Of a stretch of DNA of 64,000 nt, positions 23,394 through 34,681 are shown in pieces. Made by a program: the position numbers and the translations under genes. The stretch is from Porites lutea (Eukaryota; Cnidaria; Anthozoa; Scleractinia; Poritidae): contig NC_133209.1 of assembly GCF_958299795.1 (NCBI RefSeq), positions 1,750,001-1,814,000 on the forward strand, in the 5' to 3' direction. How positions within the stretch are numbered: position 1 is the stretch's first letter; the number at the start of each line of letters is the position of its first letter. The notes under the pieces were generated by a model that saw only the letters and a program-made list of their open reading frames with translations, did not search any database and was not told the origin of the DNA.

Positions 23394-24100
23394 CACAAAA
23401 CATGTAGAACATGGTCATGGTCGCCGAAACAGGTCATGGGTAACACAAACTTGGGTCCGCATTACGTGCAAAGAAAAGCTTTACCACAAGTATTGTTCGA
23501 AACGTCAATTCGGCAAATTTGTGTAAAAAATGTATCTCAATAATTTCAAAGCCTTGGAAGGTTTTACTTTGCTGTCGGCTTCAAAACAAAAGCTAGGGTG
23601 AAGAAGCATTTCTTTGTTCTGTGATGTTGCACTAAAATTTTTTTGGTATAAAAGAATGCTTATTTTAATAGTTACAGACTTGTACCTATATGTTCCACTC
23701 TATTTTTGCTGATTTAATACTGGAAACAACTCGGAGTTCCAGTAATAAAAAAGAAACTCGGGAGACGCCTCATTCTTCTTCGTGAGAATGAAAGTAGTCA
23801 ACACATGCATAAAATAGAGACAGGTGAGCTGGAATGCAAGAGAAAGGCATAAGATTTGACCCACGAAAATGACAGTTCTATCCCTAAAAGTCTGGGAATT
23901 TTTTAACCGTTTATTTCTTTAGTTTATTTAAAGGATGATAAACACCAGTACAATAATAAATATTATTAATTTATTGCATGGGTGCTGGTGAAAAAAAAAT
24001 TGCAAGTGAACCCCTTCCATGAAAACGGCCACAAATAGTTTTCAAGGGAGTTTGTTTTTAAAGTATTATTTTTTATCCATTAGAAGGCTTTGTCTGCTGT

Positions 24101-25905
24101 TTACAATGCATTTTTCAACTTTGCACTTGAAGCAGAGTTATATTGTAACCAAAAGTGCAAGTCATGAGGTATTGAAGGGCTTGGCATGTTCCATCCACTC
24201 AGCGATTGTACCAATTCAGCTGGTGAAACAACTCGTTCCTTTTTGCTCGCTTGAATCACTTTGTTTTTTGTCAACACAATGGCATAAACAAAGTTATCTT
24301 TATCAACAAATCTCTGCTCAAGATAGAAAGACCCTTCATCCCAGGCTAACACCCTGGTTTTTAGGACAACTTTCTGAAAAAGTTCTAGAGATCTGCGATA
24401 ACGAACACAGGATGCAGCTATGGTGACTCCACAGTGATTCTTTCTCATCACATTCATCATTCCACTTGAGATCCAAAAGTTAATTCTCCCAAAGTCACAT
24501 TCCCGGAAGTATCTGTTGGAGAAAAAGGGATCATGCTTAAAATAAAAGCAATCTTATAAATGAAGCAATATGCTAAAAAAACTACCCTACAACATCAGTC
24601 AAAGACTTGACTCTAGTCTTGATCTCTAAGATCACAGGGAATCTATAGGTAGCTGTCTGTTACTTACAGAATATCTATACCAGTAAAAAATATGGAACAT
24701 ACTTGATTGACGATGTATTTCAAAATAAAACACAATTTTATTTCCTGTGTGAATTTGTGGATGCTAGTTGACAAGTTAACTGTGCAAGTGAGAGAGCATT
24801 AATAAAATGATCAGAGGGTATATATGTTTGTCAGGGTTAGGGAATGGGTGTTTGGTGTCTAAAAATGGGGTAGGGAAATTGCAGTTGAAAAATTGGTCTG
24901 GTAAAGGGCAAGGGTTCCAGAGTCCCTGCCACAAAAAAATTACTATAGTACCCTTCCCTAACTAAATAGTACGGTTGGCAGTATCCCACACAGCCATTCT
25001 TTGTCTTAAGGAGCGTTGCATGACAGGGAAAACAAAGAACACGTGGGAGGCCACAGACTTTCTTAGGGCTTCGTCATGCTGTCCTTACCCATGAATGTTC
25101 GTTGAGGAGGGTTGCGTGACGAGCCAAAAAAACATCTGCATAGGCCAAAAGGATAAAAAAGTTTTGCACTTTCCGCTAGTATTCTAGAAAACAACCCTGA
25201 TCAACAGCCAAATTCTCCCCAAAGTAATAGCCAGCCTACACAACAGGACGGGAGAGGAAAGACGATGGCAAACCTTATGTGACAAGCGAGACAATAGTTT
25301 CGTTTAAAAAAACTTTCCGCCAAACTTCACCTTGCTGTAAACAGATCTTTTTGTCAAAGACCAGAAAACATTAATTTAAGTGAAGATCACCACAAAACAC
25401 GCAGTTAATAGCCCTGTCATGTTTGTCACGCACAAGCACTTCGCCGTCCTCTTCCTTCAGCCATCCTGTTGTGTAAACTCACTAATATTAAAGAGCAGAG
25501 TTGGCAAACAGATTTTTCATGCTCTTGAGCTACAATGCCATTTTCATTATTAATAAGGTGCCTCAACTTGAATCGCACCGTTTAAGTCAGTTTCTTAAAA
25601 GTAGATTGTAATTTATAGAATGTTTGCAGTTACCTTGCATTATTCATGTGCATATTGAGGTCCATATCGGCAGGAAGAACGATGAAAGTTGTATCGGATA
25701 CATCAAGGAAATTGGAATTTATTGTTTTCCTGTAGAGCAAGCCTTTCTTCACAATCATCCATGCCACGCGTAGACTCCAGTTTACGTCGAAAAACATATA
25801 AAGAAGAGGAACGATAATGGCATAAATTCCTAGAAATCTTCTTAAGAGCAACGCAGTCAAAATTATGGCTGTAAAAACCAAGAGTAAGTTCTTTATCTGC
25901 CCCAT
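24101..25905 (-). CDS. THEM6: THEM6-like hot-dog thioesterase family protein (2 exons)
   Basis: Exon 1 (25905-25634) and exon 2 (24512-24101) join in phase to 227 residues; human THEM6 is about 208. Residues 1-45 hold hydrophobic segments (LLLVFTAIILTALLL, then IYAIIVPLLYMFF) that should anchor it in a membrane. A 4HBT-type hot-dog fold follows: DMDLNMHMNNAR at the exon 1 end continues as YFRECDFGRINFW in exon 2, the place where THEM6 has its MNNARYLREADF block. Later blocks IAASCVRYRRSL, WDEGSFYLEQRF and LHFWLQYN match the family in order. Exon 1 splits the arginine of NNAR (AG|A). Whether it is catalytically active is not settled by sequence. The gene lies between RAB9 and the zinc-finger gene, on the same strand as both but without operon-like spacing. 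Confidence 0.88.
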
Positions 25906-26175
25906 CGTTTCAAGGACTCAACAACTCTTCGCCGAAAAGGAAGCAGATATTGTGCTGGTGCCCAGTCCCTATTCGGTTTATTTGTTTTCAAAGCGCACAG
26001 GCAGCCCATAGCTGGGGCTCCGCTGGGGCAAAAGTAGTCTAAACAACTGGGAGAGAATCAGAACCTCCACTTCATGAAAAGATAGTATTTTGTACCTTTG
26101 TTAGTGCCTCAATAAACGGAGCTATGTGTCACGCTATTAGTATCTTTTAATAAGCTAAAACTTGTCTTCACGTCA

Positions 26176-26746
26176 ATAGGCCACTTGCACTAGGAGGTCA
26201 CGTGACCAATGCTACCTTTAAACTATGAGTTGGAATCTTGCTGATGCCAAAAATTGACAGAGCACATAAAACTACCGTACACCCAAAATTTGAGGGGAAA
26301 CGCGTTTAAGGGAGATATTTTATAGCACTTTGATTTTTTAACAGAGCAGTAGGATTTGTATTGGCCGCCATGTTGGAGGGCATACTCTTGCCCTCCAAGA
26401 TGGCGGCCAAAACTACTTTTTGCTTATATCTCGCTAAAACTTTGATAGTGACGCTCAGATGTGCTGTAAACATTACCACATCATATTTTCAAAATTTTCC
26501 TTGAAGTTTAAGTGCAAAATTTGTGTTCAGAAAGAGGTAATTCATAATTTTAAAAATCATATTCTGGTCACGTGACCAGCTCAAAATTACTCATTTTAAG
26601 AAAATGGTGCGGGTTTGAAAAACCAAATCACGATCATTTTGTTTAAGATATGACTCACTAATCATTTTTCGAAGGCAAAATCCTATAACTTTCATTTTCA
26701 TAAAAACGATGTCACGTGACCTCTTAGTACATTAATGGCCTATTGA
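26176..26746. mobile_element. Non-autonomous TIR element with GGTCACGTGAC subtermini
   Basis: About 571 bp bounded by CAATAGGCCA in inverted orientation, with AGAGGTCACGTGAC-type words repeated inside both ends. A perfect internal palindrome built on TTGGCCGCCAT and GGAGGGCA sits at about 26358-26410. No coding capacity was seen and the target duplication was not resolved. Confidence 0.65.
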
Positions 26747-27083
26747 ATTCCAAAAATAAATGTCCAGTTTTGTCATTACACTATATTTAGCCATTGAAAA
26801 GGTACTTTTTCATCTATTTCAATGGATGGCAATGTTAGCTCGTGGATTGACATGTACTGAAACTTGAAAAAGTGGGGCAACATTTTCAAGTTTTTATTTT
26901 TTACTAACGTATGTTAGTGCATTTGATGAAAATTGTTTGAGATATTCATATCTCTAAAGAAGCATTTTGAGTAAAGGCAAAAGTAATGACTTGCATAGAA
27001 TTGACTTAAAAAACACCACACCAATATCCCCATGACCGACAAATTATAACCTCTTTAACTCTACCACTGGATTTTAAAAATTA

Positions 27084-27646
27084 CTGTTGAGCCTCTCTAC
27101 AATGGCCACCTTGAGGACAGAAGAAAGTGGCCGTTATAAAGAGATTGCTGTTGTAGAGAGGTTTTAAGGTCGGTACACACTATGCGACAAGTTGCAGCAA
27201 CACGTCGCGGCGACAGATCACTCCATGTGAACAGGTCGGGCAACTAGTTGCAGCAACATGGTGTGGCGACAGACATGTCGCAGCGACAAATCATGACAAA
27301 TCACTTCGTGTGTCTGGAGAATTTTTGTGAAAATCTTTGTCTCCCCAACGGAATTTTGTCGCTGCAACAAGTGGCAAAAAATCAAATCAGACTGAATCTG
27401 TACTACTTGTCGTGGTGACAAAATTCTGTTGCAGCAACAAAGATTTTCACAAAAATTCTCCAGTACACACGAAGCAATTTGTCGCTGCGACCTGTTGCCT
27501 CACTGTGTTGCTGCAACTTGTCATCTAGTGTGTACCGACCTTTAAACAAGAATCAACGTATGGCCTTTTTTGTCCCTCAGGACGAAAAAAAAAGTGGCTG
27601 CTGTAGAGAGGTGGCCGTTGGCAGAGGTTCGACCGTATGCTTGACA
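27084..27646. mobile_element. Outer TIR repeat interrupted by a second element
   Basis: The left end TTGAGCCTCTCTACAATGGC and the right end (read backwards) GTCGAACCTCTGCCAACGGC are imperfect inverted repeats. GTGGCCGTT and GTAGAGAGG words occur at both sides. The interior is split by the younger element at 27168-27540. Confidence 0.65.
27168..27540. mobile_element. Nested TIR element with TTTAA duplication
   Basis: A 373-bp element with inverted ends GGTCGGTACACACTA and CTAGTGTGTACCGACC. The interior is rich in inverted GTTGCAGCAAC/GTCGCTGCGAC words, giving extensive self-complementarity. TTTAA lies on both sides (27163-27167 and 27541-27545), a 5-bp target duplication. It sits inside the 27084-27646 repeat and is therefore younger. 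Confidence 0.8.
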
Positions 27647-30317
27647 CTTTCAATATGTATGGATATTAAATTCTGAACCAATAGACCTTGAGATATCCTC
27701 TTATTGATTTGCCTTCGTCACAGACACTCTAAACCTTCTGTATAAAGCTCTATACAAAATGGTTTAGACGAGTGCATGGGCAGGCTGCAACGCAGACTAC
27801 TCATTGATCAAAAATGAAAAAAATAAATGCCAACAAGAATGATGAGTATTTTTCCAGAAGAATACTCCTTTGAAAAAGTGATGGCTATGCTGCAGCATTA
27901 TGACCAAAGTAGAAAGAAATGTTGTTCTTGAATTTATTTTTATGAGAGGAAAACAAAGGAAAACTCAAAATACTGGTGACATTTAAGGCTTACAAGTGAA
28001 AAGCAAACTAAATAAAATTCCACTCAAGATATGATACAATTTATTTCAATGTTTTACTTTCATACTAAGTTGATGGTGAACACTTGGAATATTACAAGCA
28101 TGTTGATTGTGCTATGAAAAAGCACATCAGAGATGAGGACACACAAGCATACAATAAAACCACAATCATATACCACCAACACACGCAGTTTAGACTTTTG
28201 GGCCCAATTAGCTTTTTCCTTACAACACAGTAACATTCCAGTGGTTTTCTAGTCTGATAGTAATAAAATATCCCAGTGGAGAGTGGGGAGGGGGGCAATC
28301 TATATTTATAGTGACAAGGATGATCAAAGCATTCTGGATTTTGGGGCAGAAGAAAATTTAGCAGGCATTTTTTGGGTTGTTGTTGTGAAGAATCGTTGAA
28401 TCATATTTTAAGCCCAGAAATTTTGGCATGAGAAAATTTTCTATCAGGGGAGGGGGAGTTGTTAATTTTTGGTCCAAGGATTCTTGAGGGGGTTTAATTG
28501 TCAGAAGCCCTGAAGAATTTTTCTGTCTTTACTTGATAATCCCTGTACCGCCCCCCCCCCCCCCTTCCCATCTCCCTGGCCAAAGAACTAATTTTAAAAA
28601 TATCACACCTAACTAGGAATACAGTGTGGACCCTCAAAAAGCCCTGATTGAAAAGATTGTGACTGATATTAATTCTAAATTTTTAAGGAATATTATTGTT
28701 AAATCACCTATCTACTTCTGTTCAAACAAGGATATGAAAATGGTATTTAAAAAACTGTTAACTAATTTTTGTAACTTTAACTAAAATTCCTATCACAGTA
28801 TTAAGAAAATATATTTCAAAAAATTGTTTTCAAATACAATATCACAAGGTATGATGAATACATTAGTAACGTTAATTGGATATCCACCTGGAAATAGCAA
28901 AAAAAAAAAAACACATAACAGCCCTCACTAAAAATATATATATGTGATTGGCTTCGCAAAATCTTCAGCAAAATTCTTAAAAATATATACAATATTATTG
29001 TTAAAAACAAGGATATGAAATACCCAATGGATGAATAAAAATATTCAAATTCAAAAACATACAGTAAAAATTCAGATAAGTTAATATTATTGTAATAAAT
29101 AATTAACAAAATGATTATAACTACTACAGCAGACATGGTATTACAGCATTATAAAAAAGGGGTATAGAATGGCAAATTCAAGACTTTGTGGGACTGTGAG
29201 GCCCCGGTTTCAAAATTTAAGACCCAGACTTAAAAAAACTTGATACTCCAAGATGCAAAGGTATCAGAAAATAAGACTTCCAGACCTGTCACAAACGCTT
29301 CTGAGATTTCGAGATCTGGCCGAAAATTTCTGGGACCTCCATTTTCCAAGGAACCATTCTATATCCCTTAAAAATAGATCCTAGTAATTCTGTGAGGCCC
29401 ACTGATTTGTCTCTTAGCTTTTTTGGGCACATACTGTAAATTAAACAATCTATAAAGATGCAATAGCCATTTTTATTACATGGCTACAATTAAGTATGTG
29501 CACTCTGATTGGTTGCTAAGTGTGCATTATTTTCTTGTAATGCCTGCTAGCTAGGTGTCCAAGGCATATACAATCTGTAGCTAACTTGACAGTGGACATC
29601 CTTATGGATTTTCATGGTCAATTGACAGCTGTCAAAAAGGGTATCCGTTGACCAGTGTCACATGACTGTATCATGGGCTCAAGCGTACAACTCATTGAGG
29701 TGACGTGTTTTTAAGTTATCTGCTGACCATTTTCATTGATTGTAGGCTTCAGTCCATAATGAAAAGGCCACATAATAAATAACTTATTAACCCTTTGGTC
29801 ATATCTACAACGAAATCTCAGACCTTGGCCTTGAAGTATTGACCAAGCCATCGCTTAGTCAATACATCAAGTGGGAACCCTAACTTGGTCAAATTCTAGA
29901 GTTGGAATGGAAACAGTATTTTTGTGGTGACAAAGAATGCACAAAAAAGAGATTTATGTTAAGTGAGAGAATTTAGAAGGGGAAGTAAAAAAAATTCTGG
30001 AAAATGTAAAGAAAAGGGGATGGGTGGGAATAGTCAGTAAAAACAGTGATGGAAGAGAGTGGATAAATGGAAACTGGAAATAACATAGACTGTTCACAGT
30101 CCCCTATTTTTCCATAATGACCACATGCAGGAGCCAATAACCCAAAGATAGCAACTTCTATGTACTCGTGTCATGGTGTTTGAACAGACAAAGGTAATTT
30201 TTGGAACACTTTTGGTGCGAACTTAGAATATCTTTCAAGTGTTACAAACTAGTCAGCTTAAATCCACAGACCTAAAAATGATATTTTTTACCTTTTAATC
30301 ATACTATGAACTTACTA

Positions 30318-33300
30318 TCATTTACGTCTGTTTCTTATCTTTGCACTTCTTAAACTTGCAAGTCTCTCTTCCTTATTCTGCCCCAAATCTTCTACTTCCA
30401 CATCACTGAACTCTGAACCAGAATCACTCTCTGCTATCTTTTGTTTTCTTTTCCTTTTCACCAACTGTTGTCTTTTTTGATGGGTTTCCAGGTGTTTGCT
30501 TAACTCCTGTTGAGAAGAAAATTTCTTTTTACAGGAGGTGCATTCATAATTTTTTTCAGCAGCCTTCTTCTCGCTTTGATCATCTTGTTGCCTTTTTTTA
30601 TGAGTTTCAATGTGTTTATTGAGTTCCTGTCGACGAGTAAACTTTTTCTCACATTGGGAGCATTCATATGGTTTTTCTCCAGTGTGAGTTCTTTCATGAA
30701 ACTGCAGCTGGCATCCTTGAGCAAATGCTTTGTCACAGTAGCCACACTTGTAAGGCTTTTCTCCAGTGTGTATACGAACATGTCTGACTAGGCTGTATTT
30801 ATCTACAAACGCCTTATCACACTGATCACATGCGTACGGCTTTTCACCAGTGTGAGACCGTTCATGAATAGTAAGGCGATTGGGTTGCCCATAAGCTATG
30901 GGGCAATAACGACACTTGTAAGGCTTTGCTCCCGTATGGCTATTCATGTGGATATCAAGGTTCTCTTTTGAAACAGTGACAAAAGTACATGACGTACATC
31001 GAAGAACTTGGCCAGTGTGCCTCTTTACATGTGATGCGAATGAGGAAGAGTTCGAGTATGACTTCAAGCAGTAGCTGCAATTGTACTCTTTCCTGGGAAC
31101 CAGATCAGGATGATCCTTCATTTGGTGACTTTGCCGACGACGCCAACTTCTAAAGCCTTGCTCACAATATTGACATTCAAACGGCATTTCTCCAGTGTGT
31201 AATCGAACATGAACGCCATATGCCTTCTGGCTTTTAAAGGTCTTTGTACAACTTGTGCACTGGTATGGTTTGTCATTGCTGTGGGTTAAAACGTGTCTAT
31301 CTCTCTGTGCTTGTGTTTTAAAACCTTTGTCACAAACACTGCACTTGACAGATTTCTCCAAAGTTAGACGTTTCAAGTGCATCCTTCTCTCTGCATCAGT
31401 AAAAAAAGACCTGTCACAGTGGTCACAGGGAAATGTTCTTTCACCTGTGTGAGTTTTTATATGTCTCTTGAGTTGTGTTTCTTTTTCAAATAACCTCTGA
31501 CAAACCCAGCATTCTTTGAAGAAGTGGCTGCGAACACAATGGTCTAGACAGGCCCTCAGTGAGTCATATTCAACCAAACAGGAGCTGCAGCTAAAATGAC
31601 CTGGGCTTGAACCTGTAGATACACAGAAATAATTAAAATGTACCACGACTTAACAAACTTCTAAATAACGAAATCCTCAGTATGACAAATGATTTTCTGC
31701 AGCCCAGCCAAAATTACAGTAAAACGTATGGAACAGAACCTCAATTTAATGAAATCCTCATTATAACGAACACAATCCACAAGCACAAACATAAAATTTA
31801 CCTCAATATAACAAATAAATGCCAGCATGTGATAAAAGATTAATGCCAATCAGACCAACAAGGATAAAATTCATGTGTACGGTAGTTTTACAGTCAAACA
31901 AGGTCAAGCGTACCCCCCAAGAATCCATTAATGAATTTATTATTCAAAAGTTGAATCCGTTGCTAGTTGTAGATTTCAGATTGATCTCTGCATTCTTGTA
32001 TGTGTAATGAGCCGTGAATTCACACGCGAGGCAGTTATGAAATTTCTACCAGCTCCATTTTCCTGAAATTGATGTAAATGTCTTCTAAGAAGTTTAATCC
32101 ATTCAAAGATTTCCAATCTGACCAAATACAGAGAAGTTCTCGTAAAATATTCACTGCTCATTACGTATGCAGAAATGCCGCTTTGAATTTGACACCAGTT
32201 ACGGGAACGACTAACGGGTTCATTTTTCAAATAATCAATTCACTGATAGAATCTTGGGGGGTACGCTTGACTTGGTTTGACTGTAAGCAGTTTTGTTTGC
32301 TTGTTCTTGAGTTTCTAGTGCTGTAGCTATGTATTGGCTCGGTACTGAAATGTTGCAACAGTAATTTTTCAGATCTGGAAATGCTGGGTTTTGTAAATTA
32401 ATTATTAACTTTACCTCCATATAACAAACATTTTGATAGTTGTCCTGAAAATTCTTTAAATGGGGGTGTTCTATATAATGAACCCTCGATAAAATGAACA
32501 AATTTCCCCTGTCCCTTGGCACTTCATTAAATCGAGGTTCCACTGTACTAACATTTTGTACAGTGGAACCTCAATGACTCAAACTTTGATAAGTTGAACT
32601 TCCCACTAACTCGAACTAAGTCCAATTTCCCTTGGATTTCTTCACACCTTTCAGTCATTTTTACTTTGTTAGCTCAAACTCGAAAAATTCAAATTCCCCA
32701 CTAACTCGCACTAAATTTCCTTTCCCTTGATCCAAATTTCACTGAAAGTTACCTCGATAACTCAAATTCTGGTTCTTGTAACCCTAATCAGATGCCAATG
32801 CATTGGCTCTTCTTGTCAGGGTTCCACTGTAGTTCATTTATCTCAGGCAATTTTTGCTTTTCTTTTGTTTTTGGGTATGGTAATGCATGCTAATGAAGTT
32901 GAAACAAAGGGAAAATAGTAATTACCTGAGATAAAAAATTAACCACAGCAAAGACAATGATGATCAGCTAATTTTGTTAATTTTTATTTTTCTCTATTTC
33001 AAACTCACAGAAATACCATACCCAGAAAAAAAGGAAAACAACATTTGATAAACAAGAATGGCAATAAAATACCAAACATACTAGGTTTTTCTCGATACAT
33101 ACATGGCAAAGCATTTCTCTTGAATGACCAGAGGGGTAAGCTGGAAAGATCTTTATCCTTGTGCTGTAAAACAGCATGCTTCAGTAAAGATCTGCCTCTG
33201 AGAAACACCTCTGTACAATATGGACATGTGAGTTTTGTGTGTCTTTCAACATGTTTATTCAAGTCAAACTCTGCAGCAAATTCCTTTGGACATATCTGGC

Positions 33301-34681
33301 ATTTGAAGGGTTTAAATGTCGAGTGTAAAACAAGGATATGGTGATTCAAATTGTCTGATCGAAACCATTTCTGGCAATAAGGACAGATGTTTCTACTTCT
33401 ATTGGCAGGCTGGGAGGAGGAACTGGCATAGAAATCTGGAGCTGGTGAATTCAACACAAGGTTGGTAACGTTGTCAGTAACAGGCTGGTTCTGAAAACCA
33501 TTAACTCTTGGATCCCCCATTGGGGAAATATTGTTGTTGATTAGCATTCCAGGCTCCAAAGGGTTAGAAGATAGCTGATTAGCACTGCTCAAGCCATAAC
33601 ATAAAAGATCATGAGATTCTCCAGATTGGGATTCCTGTGCTGGCACTGTAGCTTCGTGAATCTCAAGAGCTCTTAAAGGGTTCCTTACATTGGATGTTCT
33701 GCTTTGACTTGAGAATACCTCAGTAGACCTTGAACACTCAGGGTCAAAGTATACTGATATTTCCATCACTTCAACGTTATTACAACTCATTGTAACATTG
33801 GAGCTATTTTCACTGCTAGAACTTGGTGCATTGCTGGACTCAGAAACAGATTCTGAGGCATAAAAGCCTTCATTCTGCATATCTGTCAATTCAGTTTGAA
33901 TGCCTTTTTCATTCCCGTGGGGTGGATTGCCACAATTGGGTTCAAGATTTGAATGTTCCAGTGCAAGACAAACCAGGGGTTTCACATCTTCAATTTCACT
34001 GTCCCTTGGAGTAAATTCACAATCTTCTTCATGCCCATTGCTTCGCAGAATGCCATTTGCCATGTTAAAGTTCAAAGAGCTAGATGGTACATGTACAACA
34101 TTGCTGTAGCAATTTTCATCACAAGTAAGCTCACAGGTTCCTTCAGCTTGGGAGGCTCTAATGAAGCTGGACGATACAAGACCGACATTTTTGTAGCCAT
34201 CTTTATCACAAGGCAACTCAGGAGATCTTCTGGATTGGACAGCCTGTGTCACTGGTACTCCAGAACTCCCAAGTTGTTCTCCACTATTCCTTCCACTGCA
34301 CGTCCCACTTCCACTTAAAACATTAATGTTACTGTCTTCTGAGACAACTGCGAAAGTGTCACCAGAACTTGCGGGTACAAGTCCCACAGGAGGTTTAACA
34401 TCTTCACTTTCATAACTTCTTTGCGTGGATTCAAAGCTCTTTTCTTGTTCACTGCTTGGCAGAATGTTGTTTTCAGGACTAAGATTTTGCAAGGAAAATT
34501 GTATGTTGCTTTGCAGAGCACCATTGCTTGGAACGGTGACAAAACCAATGGGTTGTTCTGCATCATTAACATAAAAAGGAAGATTGTTGAAGGTTTGTTC
34601 ACCACTTCCTTGATTGAGAATGATTATGTTATTATTACATGCCGACTGATCACAAGAAGACGGGAAACAAAAAGCATCCAT
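30318..34681 (-). CDS. C2H2 zinc-finger protein, 16 fingers (2 coding exons)
   Basis: Exon 1 (34681-33103) and exon 2 (31612-30318) join at a GTATGT donor and CTACAG acceptor in phase 1, giving 957 residues. Residues 1 to about 435 are Ser/Asn/Glu-rich and disordered with no known domain. Exon 1 then encodes three fingers (starting ICPYCQKWF, FKCQICPKEF and LTCPYCTEVF). Exon 2 encodes thirteen more, most joined by HTGEKPY-type linkers, which marks a DNA-binding tandem array. The finger starting FPCDHCDRSF lacks its last histidine (HLKRL). The C-terminus is Lys/Arg-rich with an acidic patch (SGSEFSDVEVEDL). It is probably a sequence-specific nuclear DNA-binding factor; I cannot name an orthologue. 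The 1.49-kb intron is about three-quarters transposon. Confidence 0.9.
31717..32545. mobile_element. Degenerate TA-target MITE in zinc-finger gene intron (host of a nested element)
   Basis: Left end CAGTAAAACGTATGGAACAG with AACCTCAATTTAATGAA just inside; right end ACTTCATTAAATCGAGGTTCCACTG, flanked by TA on both sides. Between them lies the 31891-32283 element. The ends resemble Tc1/mariner-type CAGTGGAACCTC termini. The left end is more decayed. Confidence 0.55.
31891..32283. mobile_element. TA-target MITE nested in another MITE
   Basis: A 393-bp element with inverted ends of about 37 bp beginning CAGTCAAACAAGGTCAAGCG (right end read backwards: CAGTCAAACCAAGTCAAGCG). TA is duplicated at 31889-31890 and 32284-32285, as for Tc1/mariner-related elements. 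It splits the older repeat at 31717-32545. No transposase is encoded. Confidence 0.8.
32561..32829. mobile_element. Tc1/mariner-like MITE in zinc-finger gene intron
   Basis: A 269-bp element with ends CAGTGGAACCTCAATGA and (backwards from the right) CAGTGGAACCCTG, flanked by TA at 32559-32560 and 32830-32831. The interior repeats ACTCGAACT-like words in both orientations. It lies 15 bp from the neighbouring MITE. Confidence 0.7.

Larger units (their letters stand above)
25906..30317. other. Intergenic region between THEM6 and the zinc-finger gene
   Basis: This stretch contains a 570-bp inverted-repeat element (26176-26746), a nested pair of TIR elements (27084-27646), a C14 run at 28551-28564 and a very AT-rich segment at 28680-29150. 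No gene was recognised. The short frames in the AT-rich segment are low-complexity. Confidence 0.6.

Noticed and set aside
28816-29136. Hydrophobic 106-codon frame
   Set aside because: The stretch is extremely AT-rich; the Ile/Tyr/Phe-rich peptide is what such DNA gives by chance.
30500-30791. Frames overlapping the zinc-finger exon in other frames
   Set aside because: They are shadows of the finger array; the C2H2 spacing is only in the main frame.
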